Counted from the stretch's first letter, positions 40,263 to 49,110 are shown. The stretch: DNA of 64,000 bases from Verrucomicrobiota bacterium (GCA_019510185.1 JAEKKV010000016.1:62001-126000); one strand, 5' to 3'. Made by a program: numbers and translations. Notes: generated by a model from the sequence alone, not told the origin.

Positions 40263-40610
40263 ATGAACCAAATTAAGACCAAGGGTTTTACCCTCGTAGA
40301 AATCATGATCGTCGTGGTCATCATCGGCCTTCTTGCCGCCATGGCCATTCCTGCCTTCCAAAAGGTGCGTGTCGCCTCGCAGGACAAGGCTGTGTTGAAC
40401 AATGCCCGCCAGCTCGGTGCGGCGGCGGATCAATACTTCCTTGAGAACGGTGTGGCCAGCGCCGCGATCACCTCGCTCATCGGTTCGTCGGCTTATGTGA
40501 AAGCGCTCAATACGGTGGCCAACGAGACCTATCCCGGCACCTTCACCCAGGGCACGCCGATCACGATCTCTGGCATCGCCGGCGTTCGCACGATCACTTA
40601 CCTGCAGTAA
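40263..40610 (+). CDS. Type IV prepilin (pilin 2)
   Basis: A 115-residue prepilin with leader MNQIKTKG cleaved before FTLVE. After the N-terminal helix come VRVASQDKAVLNNARQLGAAADQYFLENGV, then a middle segment SLIGSSAYVKALNTVANE and the end TYPGTFTQGTPITISGIAG. Pilin 3 has nearly the same sequence; the DNA of the first 60 codons is very close in all three copies, including many third positions, which shows recent duplication or conversion. No Cys pair is present, unlike classical pilins. The ATG lies 23 bases after the conserved hairpin; no Shine-Dalgarno is visible. Confidence 0.95.
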   Translation: MNQIKTKGFTLVEIMIVVVIIGLLAAMAIPAFQKVRVASQDKAVLNNARQLGAAADQYFLENGVASAAITSLIGSSAYVKALNTVANETYPGTFTQGTPITISGIAGVRTITYLQ

Positions 40611-40628
40611 GCTTTGTTTATCCTCAAA

Positions 40629-40658
40629 GCCGCCCACGTGATTGTGGGCGGCTTTTTT
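40629..40658 (+). terminator. Terminator of pilin 2
   Basis: Perfect 9-bp stem GCCGCCCAC (40629-40637) with GTGGGCGGC (40644-40652), loop GTGATT, six T. Almost the same as the pilin 1 terminator but with a longer stem. Confidence 0.92.
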
Positions 40659-40705
40659 GTGCCTATATGATGGGGTGGGGTGAATCTCCTACAGTGTATA
40701 AATTA

Positions 40706-40752
40706 TTTACCAAAACCTTACATTATTCACCTTGCGGTAGCGAGAATGCAGG
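40706..40752 (+). promoter_or_regulatory. Upstream block shared by pilins 2 and 3, pilin 3 copy
   Basis: TTTACCAAAACCTTACAT and CACCTTGCGGTAGCGAGAATGCAGG align with the pilin 2 block at 40161-40210. Changes are spread evenly, as expected of a constrained non-coding site. Confidence 0.45.
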
Positions 40753-40769
40753 CGTGCAATTGGTTTACT

Positions 40770-40783
40770 GCTCACGTTTGAGC
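40770..40783 (+). promoter_or_regulatory. Conserved leader hairpin, pilin 3 copy
   Basis: GCTCA-CGTT-TGAGC, identical to the pilin 2 copy, 25 bases before the pilin 3 start and preceded by TTTACT. Confidence 0.55.
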
Positions 40784-40808
40784 CTTTATTCATCCTGTAT
40801 TAAATCCA

Positions 40809-41156
40809 ATGAACCAAATTAAGACCAAGGGCTTTACCCTCGTCGAAATCATGATCGTCGTGGTCATCATCGGCCTTCTTGCCGCCATGGCCATTCCCGC
40901 CTTCCAAAAGGTGCGCGTCGCTTCGCAGGACAAGGCTGTGTTGAACAATGCCCGCCAGCTCGGTGCGGCGGCGGATCAATACTTCCTCGAAAATGGTGTT
41001 TCGAGTGCTGGCATCACCTCGTTGGTGGGCTCTTCCGCTTATGTGAAAGCGCTCAATACGGTGGCCAACGAAACTTATCCGGACACCTTCACCCAAGGCA
41101 CGCCGATCACGATCGCTGGCATCGCCGGCGTTCGCACGATCACATATCTGCAGTAA
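40809..41156 (+). CDS. Type IV prepilin (pilin 3)
   Basis: A 115-residue prepilin, MNQIKTKG before the FTLVE cleavage point. It differs from pilin 2 mainly in the middle (SSAGITSLVGSSAYVK) and at TYPDTF in place of TYPGTF. The three genes have separate leaders and terminators, so they are independently controlled units rather than an operon. Such heads are small even for pilins, similar to the major pilins of Geobacter that form thin fibres; that comparison concerns size only. It is followed by a terminator that reaches the start codon of a glycosyltransferase-like gene. Confidence 0.95.
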   Translation: MNQIKTKGFTLVEIMIVVVIIGLLAAMAIPAFQKVRVASQDKAVLNNARQLGAAADQYFLENGVSSAGITSLVGSSAYVKALNTVANETYPDTFTQGTPITIAGIAGVRTITYLQ

Positions 41157-41184
41157 GTTGAGTTTAGAGTTTTAACTCTTCAAG

Positions 41185-41214
41185 CCGTTCGCACACTGTG
41201 CGGACGGTTTTTTT
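41185..41214 (+). terminator. Terminator of pilin 3, abutting the next start codon
   Basis: A 10-bp stem CCGTTCGCAC (41185-41194) with GTGCGGACGG (41198-41207), one T-G pair, 3-base loop, then seven T. The ATG of the next gene begins at the base after the last T. Confidence 0.92.
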
Positions 41215-43077
41215 ATGTCCCGTCGTATATTGCTTTTTGTCCTGATTGGCCTACTGGCCTCAGTCGTCGGTTTCGTAACCTTCACGCCCGCCCAAGCGGT
41301 CACTGTGGTGCGCAACTACGGCTATTGGGTGGTCTTCACGGCCTTTGTGCTCTTTGCCTGGCATTTATCGAGGAGTCTCCGGGATGAATGGCCGAGGCTG
41401 CGGAAAGTCGGTGAATGGTGGCGGGCGGGCCTGCTGATCGTGACCGCGACCGGATTTCTGCATCTTCACGAGCAGCATGAGTTCAAGATCGTGGCGGATG
41501 AAGTGGTGCTGAGTTCGACGGCGATGCAGATGCATTTTGCCCGTGAATCGGCGGTGGTGCTGCGGGGTTATGAATTTGCGGGCAATTTTCTCCCGATGCA
41601 GGTGTTTCTGGACAAGCGGCCGTTGTTTTTCCCGTTTTTGCTTTCGTTGGTCCATGATTGCACCGGCTATCGGGTGGAGAACGTCTTCGTGTTGAACGCG
41701 CTGGTTTCGCTGGCCCTGACAACTTTGTTTTATCTATTGGGCCGGAGAATAGGAGGGACGTCTTGGGCCGGTGTCGCCGGGGTGTTGTTACTCTGCTCGG
41801 TGCCCTTGGTTGCACAAAACGCCGTCGGCGGCGGCTTCGAACTTTTAAATGTCACGATGATCGCCCTGACGCTGTGGCTTGGGCTTCGTTATGTGGAACG
41901 GCCGGACGCGGACCGGCTGTGCGCTTTTTTGCTTTCGGGCGTGCTGCTCGCGCAGACGCGTTATGAATCGATTCTTTTTATAGCGCCGGTGGCGGCGACG
42001 ATTTTTTATCTTTGGTGGCGCGAGCGGCGCGTGGACCTGCCGTGGACCCTGTTGATCAGCCCGCTTCTGCTCCTGATATATCCGCTGCAACACAACGTCT
42101 TCAAGCTCTCCGACGCCAGCTGGCAGCTGAATGACGTGGCGGGCGCGACGTCGCCTTTCGCCCTCCGGTATTTTTATGACAACGTGGGACACGCGTTGAA
42201 CTTCTTTTTCTGTTTCGACGGGACGCAGCCGAGTTCATGGCCGATGGCGGTGATGGGTATGGTCGCCGTCGGATTTTTTGTCCTGACGCTTTACAAGCAG
42301 CACCGGCAGATTTTCACGAGTGATCCGGCGTGTGCGGTTACGTGTATTTTTCTGACAGGACTTCTCCTGCATACGGGCGTGATGCTGTGTTATTTTTGGG
42401 GCAAGTGGGATGATCCGATCATTCGGCGGCTGAGTCTGCCGGCCCATCTGCTGCTGATTTTAGCCACGCTGTTCGTACTGCCCCGCCTCATCCCGCATCC
42501 CCGGCGGTGGTTGGGGCTAAGCGTGCTGACGGCCGTTTCCATTGTGGGGCTTACCGTGCCGGTGGCGGCGATGCATCGGTTTACGCAGGACAATTTTGCG
42601 GCACGCACGACCAACTGGCTGGGCAGCTATATCCGGCACATGGGGGACAAAACGGTGCTGGCGATCGATAACAATGCCGGCCTGCAGTGGTTCCTTTACC
42701 GCAAATCCAGCATCAATCCGCTGGCTTTTGCCAACCGCACGGAGGCGTTTTCCTTTCATTTCAAGAACCACAGTTTTAACGAGTATCTGGTGGTTCAGCG
42801 GGCGGGCGTGGATTTGAAAACCGGCGCGCGGTTTGTGTCGGCCGAGGACGATCTCGGGCCGGGAGTGACGCTGGAGTTAATCGAAGAAAAAGCCTTTTCG
42901 CCGGTCTATTTGGTGCGTCTCAGCCGGGTGGTGGCGATTGACGAGGCGAAGCTTAAAACTTGGGCCGAGGAGCGCAAAAAATTGCAGAAGGTCCTCGGGG
43001 CGAGCTCGTCCTCCCTGATTGTCGTGGGAGTGTCCGATCCTGAACAGCTGGTGATCTGGCTGCGCAACCTGCCTTGA
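41215..43077 (+). CDS. GT-C glycosyltransferase-like polytopic membrane protein
   Basis: A 620-residue protein with about ten to twelve hydrophobic segments and a soluble C-terminal part of about 130 residues. A GT-C type acidic pair D95-E96 (KIVADEVVLSS) sits in the first large periplasmic loop, where polyprenyl-phosphate glycosyltransferases bind donor and acceptor. It may transfer a sugar to pilin or another envelope target (inference from the three pilin genes just upstream). The ATG follows the pilin 3 terminator directly, leaving no Shine-Dalgarno; no better start is seen, since the first helix begins at once. Expression could depend on read-through or an internal promoter. Confidence 0.75.
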   Translation: MSRRILLFVLIGLLASVVGFVTFTPAQAVTVVRNYGYWVVFTAFVLFAWHLSRSLRDEWPRLRKVGEWWRAGLLIVTATGFLHLHEQHEFKIVADEVVLSSTAMQMHFARESAVVLRGYEFAGNFLPMQVFLDKRPLFFPFLLSLVHDCTGYRVENVFVLNALVSLALTTLFYLLGRRIGGTSWAGVAGVLLLCSVPLVAQNAVGGGFELLNVTMIALTLWLGLRYVERPDADRLCAFLLSGVLLAQTRYESILFIAPVAATIFYLWWRERRVDLPWTLLISPLLLLIYPLQHNVFKLSDASWQLNDVAGATSPFALRYFYDNVGHALNFFFCFDGTQPSSWPMAVMGMVAVGFFVLTLYKQHRQIFTSDPACAVTCIFLTGLLLHTGVMLCYFWGKWDDPIIRRLSLPAHLLLILATLFVLPRLIPHPRRWLGLSVLTAVSIVGLTVPVAAMHRFTQDNFAARTTNWLGSYIRHMGDKTVLAIDNNAGLQWFLYRKSSINPLAFANRTEAFSFHFKNHSFNEYLVVQRAGVDLKTGARFVSAEDDLGPGVTLELIEEKAFSPVYLVRLSRVVAIDEAKLKTWAEERKKLQKVLGASSSSLIVVGVSDPEQLVIWLRNLP

Positions 43078-43080
43078 TTG

Positions 43081-45084
43081 TCAGTACGCCGGGTCGGCCA
43101 ATGCGCGTTCCATCAGGCCGGCCAGCGCTTCGAGCGAGCCGTCGACAACGATGTTCACTTCTTCCGCGCTGAGCCGGTAAACGAAGGTGCTGTGCCCGAT
43201 GATGGCGTCCGGACGACGAAGTCGAAGGTAGCTGGTCAGCCGGGCGAAGCGCAGTCGTTCGAGGTCGGCCAGCGGCTTGTCGTCGCCTTCGGCAAAATCC
43301 TTGATCCACGGTTTTCGCGTGCCCGCCTTGAGTTCGCCCCGGAGGTTTTTTAGCAACACTTGATAAATCCCCTCGCGGCCGCCGGTCCATCGTCCGCGCC
43401 AAGGGCTGTAGGCGTCCTGAAGGAGAGTGGCGCCTATGCAGTAGATTCCCGGTTTGAGTTCGAGCCACGGCCTTAGGCGGTAGTGATAATAATACGGGGC
43501 AAGTGGCTTGGCGGTGATGCCTTCGTAACGTGGGTCACCCATGCCGAAATAAGAAATATAAGCAGCCTCCCCCGGATGCTGGTTTTCGCGGAGCCAACGG
43601 GCGATTCCCGGCAGGTCCTGGCCCCAATCCGACGAGCTGTCGATAAGGTGGCGATAGCCTTGGTCGGGGCCGCCGGCGAAAAGATTAAAGTAAGCCAAAT
43701 AATGCGGATAAATGCTGAACGCGCCGACGGCAGCCGCGCAGGCCAGGGCACCGGCGCCCGCTCGCCAAAACCATCGTGCGGCCGGGCGGACGAGCACTCC
43801 GGCGAGAATAAACAGCACCGGATAAACCGGGAGAATATGACGATGGCCGATGTTCAGATGGCTGGTGAGCGAGAACGCCCAATAAACTCCGAACAGGATC
43901 AGCAAGGGCGCGACGCGCCGCAGATCGGCGAGAATCTCGCCGCCGTTTTTTTTGCGCCAGTGCAGCAACGCGGCCAAAAGAGCGGCCGCATACGCCACAA
44001 GTTCCGCGAGCGGCGTTTTAACCAGAAAGGCGTAGGGGAAGAAATAAAACCACCCGGTGTTGCTGTATGCGCCGTTGAGAAAGGCGCTGCGTTCCTCCGC
44101 CGCGTAGAGCACGTAGGAAAAGCCCTGCAGGTAGGCGTCAGGCAGTAGGTGCCACGTCCGTGACGTCATGACAAACTTTTGCCAGAAGCCGTGCTGCGGC
44201 ATGACGACTTCCCACGGAATATAATATTTAAAGGCCGCAGGCAGCTCTGGCGCAAAGGCGGAGAAGCGAAACCCGAAGAACAGCCAGATGATAAACCAAG
44301 CGGCCAGGATATGCAGGGCGGCCGAGGCCAGCATGAGGCCGGCCCGCGCTTTGCGGGAGGTGACGGGGCGTGTTTGCTTTCCGAAGGAAAGCGTCGTCGG
44401 TTTCGTTTCCAACCATCGCCAGAGCAGAAGCAGGCTGAAAACGGGAATGAGGAGGAGAAATGAAAATTTGGCGACGGCGGCAAAACCAGTGGTGGCCAGG
44501 CTGAGGGCGAGGGTGCCGGGCGTGAGCCGTTCCAGATGACGCCAATAGGCTCCGGCGGCGGCCAACAGGAAGAACGTCACCGTCATGTCGGAGGTGACGA
44601 GCGGGCCATGGGCGAGCGTGGTGGCGGAAAACGCGTACAGGGACAGGGAAAACAGTCCGGCCCAGTCGCCCCAAAGGCGGCGCGACCAAGCAAACACCAA
44701 CAGGCCGGTGGCGACGCTCCACAGCGCCATGCAGGCGCGCGCCGTGGCCAGCATGAAATCCGTGTTGTTGCCCGTCTCGAACAAGAATCGCTGGCTGATG
44801 AGCCACACATGCGAGAGCGACCAAAGGAAGGGTTCGCTCGCCGGATCAAGCCGGGGTTTTTCGATCAGCAGGGGCAACGCGGCCCAGCGCTGGGGCAGGT
44901 TGCCGTTTTCGGGTTGGAGCCGGTAATCATTGAACTTCCAATAACTGTAGCCGCCCGTGAGGTGGGCGGTTTCGTCAGCGGTCACGCTTTTCTGGAAGGT
45001 GGCGCTTACGCCCAACCAGAAATGGATCGCCAGCAAGGCGACGGCGCAGGCGGTGATGAGGGCGGAGCGGCGCGGGAAGAGCAT
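43081..45084 (-). CDS. GT39/ArnT-like glycosyltransferase
   Basis: A 667-residue membrane protein. The N-terminal helix is followed by VTADETAHLTGGYSYWKFNDY, with the D37-E38 pair expected of PMT/ArnT-family enzymes that use polyprenyl-linked sugars. About eleven helices follow, then a soluble C-terminal domain of 170 residues opened by DSSSDWGQDLPGIARWL, often found at the end of this type. It converges with the previous gene with a 3-base gap and is divergent from the methyltransferase. Sugar and acceptor are not evident from the sequence. Confidence 0.85.
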   Translation of the reverse strand: MLFPRRSALITACAVALLAIHFWLGVSATFQKSVTADETAHLTGGYSYWKFNDYRLQPENGNLPQRWAALPLLIEKPRLDPASEPFLWSLSHVWLISQRFLFETGNNTDFMLATARACMALWSVATGLLVFAWSRRLWGDWAGLFSLSLYAFSATTLAHGPLVTSDMTVTFFLLAAAGAYWRHLERLTPGTLALSLATTGFAAVAKFSFLLLIPVFSLLLLWRWLETKPTTLSFGKQTRPVTSRKARAGLMLASAALHILAAWFIIWLFFGFRFSAFAPELPAAFKYYIPWEVVMPQHGFWQKFVMTSRTWHLLPDAYLQGFSYVLYAAEERSAFLNGAYSNTGWFYFFPYAFLVKTPLAELVAYAAALLAALLHWRKKNGGEILADLRRVAPLLILFGVYWAFSLTSHLNIGHRHILPVYPVLFILAGVLVRPAARWFWRAGAGALACAAAVGAFSIYPHYLAYFNLFAGGPDQGYRHLIDSSSDWGQDLPGIARWLRENQHPGEAAYISYFGMGDPRYEGITAKPLAPYYYHYRLRPWLELKPGIYCIGATLLQDAYSPWRGRWTGGREGIYQVLLKNLRGELKAGTRKPWIKDFAEGDDKPLADLERLRFARLTSYLRLRRPDAIIGHSTFVYRLSAEEVNIVVDGSLEALAGLMERALADPAY

Positions 45085-45153
45085 GCGGCGGATGACAAAA
45101 ACGTGGACACAGCTTCACGCCCCTCCGACGCTCGTCAACCCGCGAACCCGCTT

Positions 45154-45888
45154 ATGAATGCCGAAGAATACGCCAATCTGGAACGGGTTGAACAGGCGCA
45201 CTGGTATTACGCCGGAAAACGCGAGCTGGTGCGGGGCTGGATTGAGCGGGCGCGGCCGCCGGGCCGTGAATGCGCCCTGCTGGATTGTGGCGCGGGCACG
45301 GGGCTTTTTGCGAAGGAGATGGAGGCCTTTTGCCGTGTCCAGGTGCTCGACGACCACGAGGAGGCCTTGCGCATCCTGCGCACCCGGTTTCGTCCGGAAC
45401 AAATTTTAAGTCTCGCCGGCGACCGCGTGCCGCTGCCCGACGGCTCGCTGGAATATGTGACCGCGCTCGATGTGCTGGAGCACGTGCCTGATGACGCAGC
45501 GGTGGTGCGGGGATTTCACCGTCTGCTCAAGCCGGGTGGTCTCGCGGTGATAACGGTGCCCGCCAGCATGGCGTTGTGGAGCGACTGGGACGAGGTGTTG
45601 CATCATTACCGGCGTTACTCCCGGCCGGAATTACTGGCGTTGTTCCCTGCGGACGGATGGGAAGTGGTCCATGTCAACTACACCAATGTGGTCGTCTATC
45701 CCGCCGTGTGGTTGCTGCGCAAATGGCGTCGGTGGTTTCCGGCCGGCGCGAATCAGGTGCGTTCGGAGGACCGGGTGCCGGCGGCCTGGTTAAACGCGCT
45801 TCTGCGTCGGGTTTTTGTCGGGATGGCGTTCTGGCGGCTGCCGTTTCCTTTCGGAGTGAGCTTGGTGCTGGTGGCGCGCCGCCGCTGA
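45154..45888 (+). CDS. Class I SAM-dependent methyltransferase
   Basis: A 244-residue protein. Motif I is LLDCGAGTGLFAKEM, followed by the acidic end of strand 2 (VQVLDDHEEAL), the DRVPLPDGSLEYVTALDVLEHVPDD segment and the LLKPGGLAVITVPA strand, all typical of methyltransferase_11/23 enzymes. N-terminal YANLERVEQAHWYYAGKREL is characteristic of relatives encoded in polysaccharide and glycolipid clusters. The target may be a sugar or lipid of the surrounding glycosylation locus (inference). The ATG at 45154 is used; upstream the frame is open but without motifs. Confidence 0.9.
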   Translation: MNAEEYANLERVEQAHWYYAGKRELVRGWIERARPPGRECALLDCGAGTGLFAKEMEAFCRVQVLDDHEEALRILRTRFRPEQILSLAGDRVPLPDGSLEYVTALDVLEHVPDDAAVVRGFHRLLKPGGLAVITVPASMALWSDWDEVLHHYRRYSRPELLALFPADGWEVVHVNYTNVVVYPAVWLLRKWRRWFPAGANQVRSEDRVPAAWLNALLRRVFVGMAFWRLPFPFGVSLVLVARRR

Positions 45889-45892
45889 AATG

Positions 45893-48145
45893 TCAGGGGT
45901 GCCGCGGCGGCGCCGGGGGCCGCTCACCACCATTGGAGGCAAGAACACGCGCCGTTCCTAGGTGACGGCCTTCACCGTCGAGCAAGATCGCTTCGAGGGA
46001 TTCGGGCGGCGGTTTCGGCTTCGATGAGGTGAAGAAGAGATCGACGCGGTCGAGTTCCTTGAGATTCAACGGCCAGTCGGCCGGTCGGGCGGGACCGGCG
46101 GTCGAGCCATCGAGATGCAGCGGAGTCAGTTCCGTCCGGGTGTTGGAGGCATCCAGAGTCAGGACCAGCCAAGGTTGGCCAATGATGGAGCGCACCTCGA
46201 TGCGCGCGATATCTCCGTGGCGCGCGGCCAAGGTCAGGGAGAGGCGATAGGCGTCGGGCTTGGTCTCCTCCGTCCGTTGCAACGTGCCGGTGGAAAGAGG
46301 GGCGATGGAGCGGCCGTTCCGAACCCAGAAGGAGTAACCTTCGATCCCAAAGGCCCGGTGATAGGAAGCGTACACATAATCCATGATCGGCCCCTTGGGG
46401 TGGAAGCCGGTCTCCATCAGGCTGGCGAGGATGTTATGCTGCACGATGAAGAGAGAGCGCGGGCTTGAGTCCAGCCGGGCGATGACCGCTTGCTGCCGCT
46501 CCGGTGTGAGCAGGGAGAACCAGTGCGTGACGTTGGCCAGGGTGGGAGTGTCCACGCCGGACCAGAGATTCAGGCTGTAGGCCCCGGGGAGGCTCAGCAG
46601 CACATCGCCGTGAACGCGGGCGTTTTCCGTGATGACCCGGATCGCCGAACTGTAGTTCGCCGGCATGCCGATGTGCTCCGCTCCGGGCAGCTCAAGCGGT
46701 TCGTTGTTGAGGTGGTTGTGCCGGGCCACCTGCACGAGGGTCTGGGTGATGAAAAATGTCAGGCTGCACACAACCGTGAAGACGACCAGACGCAGGCGGC
46801 GGGCGGTGTCGGTTTGCTTTTCGAGCAGGACGTCGAGAGCTTCCTCCAGTCCGAGCACCATGAGTGGTACCCAGAGAAAAGTGCCCCAGTTAAGCTGGCT
46901 GCCGGCCACTGGATAGGCGTGAAGACCTTGGAAAACGAGCAGGATGGCCAACCACGCCCGGGCTTGATTGGCGGGAGCATTCTGGGGGGATGAGCGCAGG
47001 GGCCAGGCGAAAAGGCCGGCCAGCGGCACTCCATAGCAGAGACCAATGGCGGCTTGGCTGCTTGAAAACCAAGGCAGCAACACGATTTGAAAAAGGAGGG
47101 TGGTGACGACGCGGATCCAGGCAATGGCGAGAGCCAGACGGCGGTTGTCGGGACGAAGGGTGGCGGTAAGAAGCAGCAGGGCGGCGCCCAGCGCGACCCA
47201 GACGACGGCGGGTCTCCATCGCACCGGGAACGCATAGATGCCGGGGTGCTTCAGGGGAGCGATGATCACGCCTTCCCATAGCCCGCCCAAGCTGGTGCCG
47301 CGTGCGAGCACCAGGCCGGCGACGATTGCGGTGACACCCAGACCGGCGCCGACAAACCAGCACCAGTTCGCAGGGCCATTGATCGGGCGCACTTGAGTGG
47401 CCGGTGTTACTCCCAAAACAACGCTGACTGCGGCCAAACCCGCGATGATGGCAAACGTCAGTACCCAAGGTTCGCCGAGCAGCGCTCGCATGAGCAGCGC
47501 CGGCAGGATTAATCCAAGGCACGCCAGGCCGAGCTGCTTGCGGGGAAGCCGGAGCCCGGAAGTTCCCAGGAGCAGCCAGAATCCGGCGGAAAGAATGAGA
47601 AAGACTCCGACATTGATCTTGATGAGGGCAAGCAGCGCGCCGATGACGCCCAGCAGCCCGGCGAAGAGATTCATCCGTCCCGCCCGGAGCATCTCCCAGC
47701 CCAGCCAGGCGGCGCCAGCGACCAGCAGGGTGATGGTGCTGCCCGGATGCATGGGCTCCTGAATCATGATCCACAGGTAGGCGAATACATCGACCAGTAC
47801 GAAGAGGACGAAGGGCCAGGCGGCGCGGGCGCGCCACATCAGCAGCGTGCAAAACACCGTGGTGCCGGACCAGTTGACCAAGGTGATCCAGCGCCCCGTG
47901 GTGTTTGTCCAGGCGAAGTGCAGCAGGTGCTGAAGGGCGCCATAGATCAGATAAAACGCCGGGCCGTATTGCGTGAAGATCTGGTCGTAGAGCGCGCCGT
48001 GGCGCGAAAAATCACGCAACGTGAGGAGCACGTACCCCTCGTCGTCGTAGAGCATGAACGTGCTGAAGAGCAGGTTGATTCCCGCCCAGGCCAGCAGGCC
48101 GCCGACCACGCCGAAGAGAAGGAGGATGGCGGTGCGCTTGATCAA
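45893..48145 (-). CDS. GT-C-like membrane protein with long C-terminal domain
   Basis: A 750-residue protein with about twelve helices, starting MIKRTAILLLFGVVGG and carrying the acidic cluster D34-D35-E36 (MLYDDEGYVLLTL) after helix 1, then DQIFTQYGPAFYLIYG. The last 280 residues are soluble. This is the GT-C arrangement. The start is TTG, sharing four bases (TTGA) with the stop of the upstream GT2 gene, so it is probably translationally coupled. It is the last of the minus-strand glycosylation genes and ends 4 bases from the convergent methyltransferase. Confidence 0.75.
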   Translation of the reverse strand: MIKRTAILLLFGVVGGLLAWAGINLLFSTFMLYDDEGYVLLTLRDFSRHGALYDQIFTQYGPAFYLIYGALQHLLHFAWTNTTGRWITLVNWSGTTVFCTLLMWRARAAWPFVLFVLVDVFAYLWIMIQEPMHPGSTITLLVAGAAWLGWEMLRAGRMNLFAGLLGVIGALLALIKINVGVFLILSAGFWLLLGTSGLRLPRKQLGLACLGLILPALLMRALLGEPWVLTFAIIAGLAAVSVVLGVTPATQVRPINGPANWCWFVGAGLGVTAIVAGLVLARGTSLGGLWEGVIIAPLKHPGIYAFPVRWRPAVVWVALGAALLLLTATLRPDNRRLALAIAWIRVVTTLLFQIVLLPWFSSSQAAIGLCYGVPLAGLFAWPLRSSPQNAPANQARAWLAILLVFQGLHAYPVAGSQLNWGTFLWVPLMVLGLEEALDVLLEKQTDTARRLRLVVFTVVCSLTFFITQTLVQVARHNHLNNEPLELPGAEHIGMPANYSSAIRVITENARVHGDVLLSLPGAYSLNLWSGVDTPTLANVTHWFSLLTPERQQAVIARLDSSPRSLFIVQHNILASLMETGFHPKGPIMDYVYASYHRAFGIEGYSFWVRNGRSIAPLSTGTLQRTEETKPDAYRLSLTLAARHGDIARIEVRSIIGQPWLVLTLDASNTRTELTPLHLDGSTAGPARPADWPLNLKELDRVDLFFTSSKPKPPPESLEAILLDGEGRHLGTARVLASNGGERPPAPPRHP

Positions 48146-49074
48146 AAGCCGCTCCTGCTTTTGACGATGTAGTTGGGCCGGCGCTTCACCTCGTCGTAGA
48201 TCCGTCCGAGATATTCGCCCAGCACGCCAATGCCCACGAGCTGGATGCCGCCGAGGAAGAGCACCAGCGTGACGAGGGTGGTGAAGCCGGTCTGGGCGAT
48301 TTCAATGCCCAGCAAGCGACGCACGATGAAAAACAGCCCGATCGCGAAACCCAGTCCGGCGGTGATGAGCCCGGTGTAGGTGACGAGGCGCAGCGGCAGA
48401 TGGGAGAAGCTGAAAATGCCGTCGAGGGCATAGCGCACGAGACGGCGGAAAGTCTGGCCGGGCTCGCCGGCGGCGCGCTCCTGCCGATCATAGAAAACCT
48501 CGGCGTGGGGAAACCCGACCCAGGCGCGCATGCCGGGGAAGAAACGGTGTTTCTCGGAAAGCTGATTGAAGGCCTCGACCGCGGGCCGTCCGAGCAATCC
48601 GAAGGTGCCGGTGTTGGCTTTGACCGGAAAATCAGTGAGCCGCTGAAAAGCCCGGTGAAACAGATCGAAGCCCGCGCGCCGCAGGCCTGTATCCTGCCGA
48701 GAACGACGCACGGCCAGCACCACCTGGGCTCCCTGCTTCCAAGCGGCGACCAGTTCCGGAATAAGTTCCGGCGGATCCTGCAGGTCGGCATCCATGGTCA
48801 CCACGGCATCGGCCTCGCCGGCGTGCGCGAGCCCCGCCGTGAGCGCGGCTTGGTGGCCGAAATTGCGGGAAAGATCGACGAGCTTGAAAGCCGGCTGGCG
48901 GGCGGCCTGCGCGGAGATCAGCGCGGCGGTGCGGTCACGACTGCCGTCGTTGACGAAAATCGCGCTCCATTCGGTTTCCGGAGCGGAGGCGAACACAGTT
49001 TCCAGCCGGCGAAACAGCTCGGGCAGAACCGGCTCTTCGTTGAAGACCGGGATGACGAGGGTGATGCGATGCAT
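48142..49074 (-). CDS. Polyprenyl-phosphate glycosyltransferase (GT2, ArnC/GtrB-like)
   Basis: A 310-residue GT2 enzyme with two C-terminal transmembrane helices. Visible: ITLVIPVFNEEPVLPEL at the start, VNDGSRDRT, NFGHQAALTAGL, DxD as MDADLQDPPELI (D95, D97), NTGTFGLLGRPAV and the end YLGRIYDEVKRRPNYIV. Family members load glucose, mannose or aminoarabinose onto undecaprenyl phosphate at the inner membrane, giving donors for GT-C enzymes such as those encoded around it. The ATG at 49074 is preferred to a TTG six codons upstream. Confidence 0.92.
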   Translation of the reverse strand: MHRITLVIPVFNEEPVLPELFRRLETVFASAPETEWSAIFVNDGSRDRTAALISAQAARQPAFKLVDLSRNFGHQAALTAGLAHAGEADAVVTMDADLQDPPELIPELVAAWKQGAQVVLAVRRSRQDTGLRRAGFDLFHRAFQRLTDFPVKANTGTFGLLGRPAVEAFNQLSEKHRFFPGMRAWVGFPHAEVFYDRQERAAGEPGQTFRRLVRYALDGIFSFSHLPLRLVTYTGLITAGLGFAIGLFFIVRRLLGIEIAQTGFTTLVTLVLFLGGIQLVGIGVLGEYLGRIYDEVKRRPNYIVKSRSGF

Positions 49075-49110
49075 GTGATTCGGGGATATCAATGAGAGTG
49101 CGCGCCGGAG

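Noticed and set aside
40140..40808. Sigma-54 promoters for pilins 2 and 3
   Set aside because: No GG-N10-GC spacing is found in either upstream region.
44536..45153. N-terminal extension of the methyltransferase over the GT39-like gene
   Set aside because: The extra 206 codons are Arg/Gly-rich without motifs and overlap the start of a well-supported minus-strand gene.
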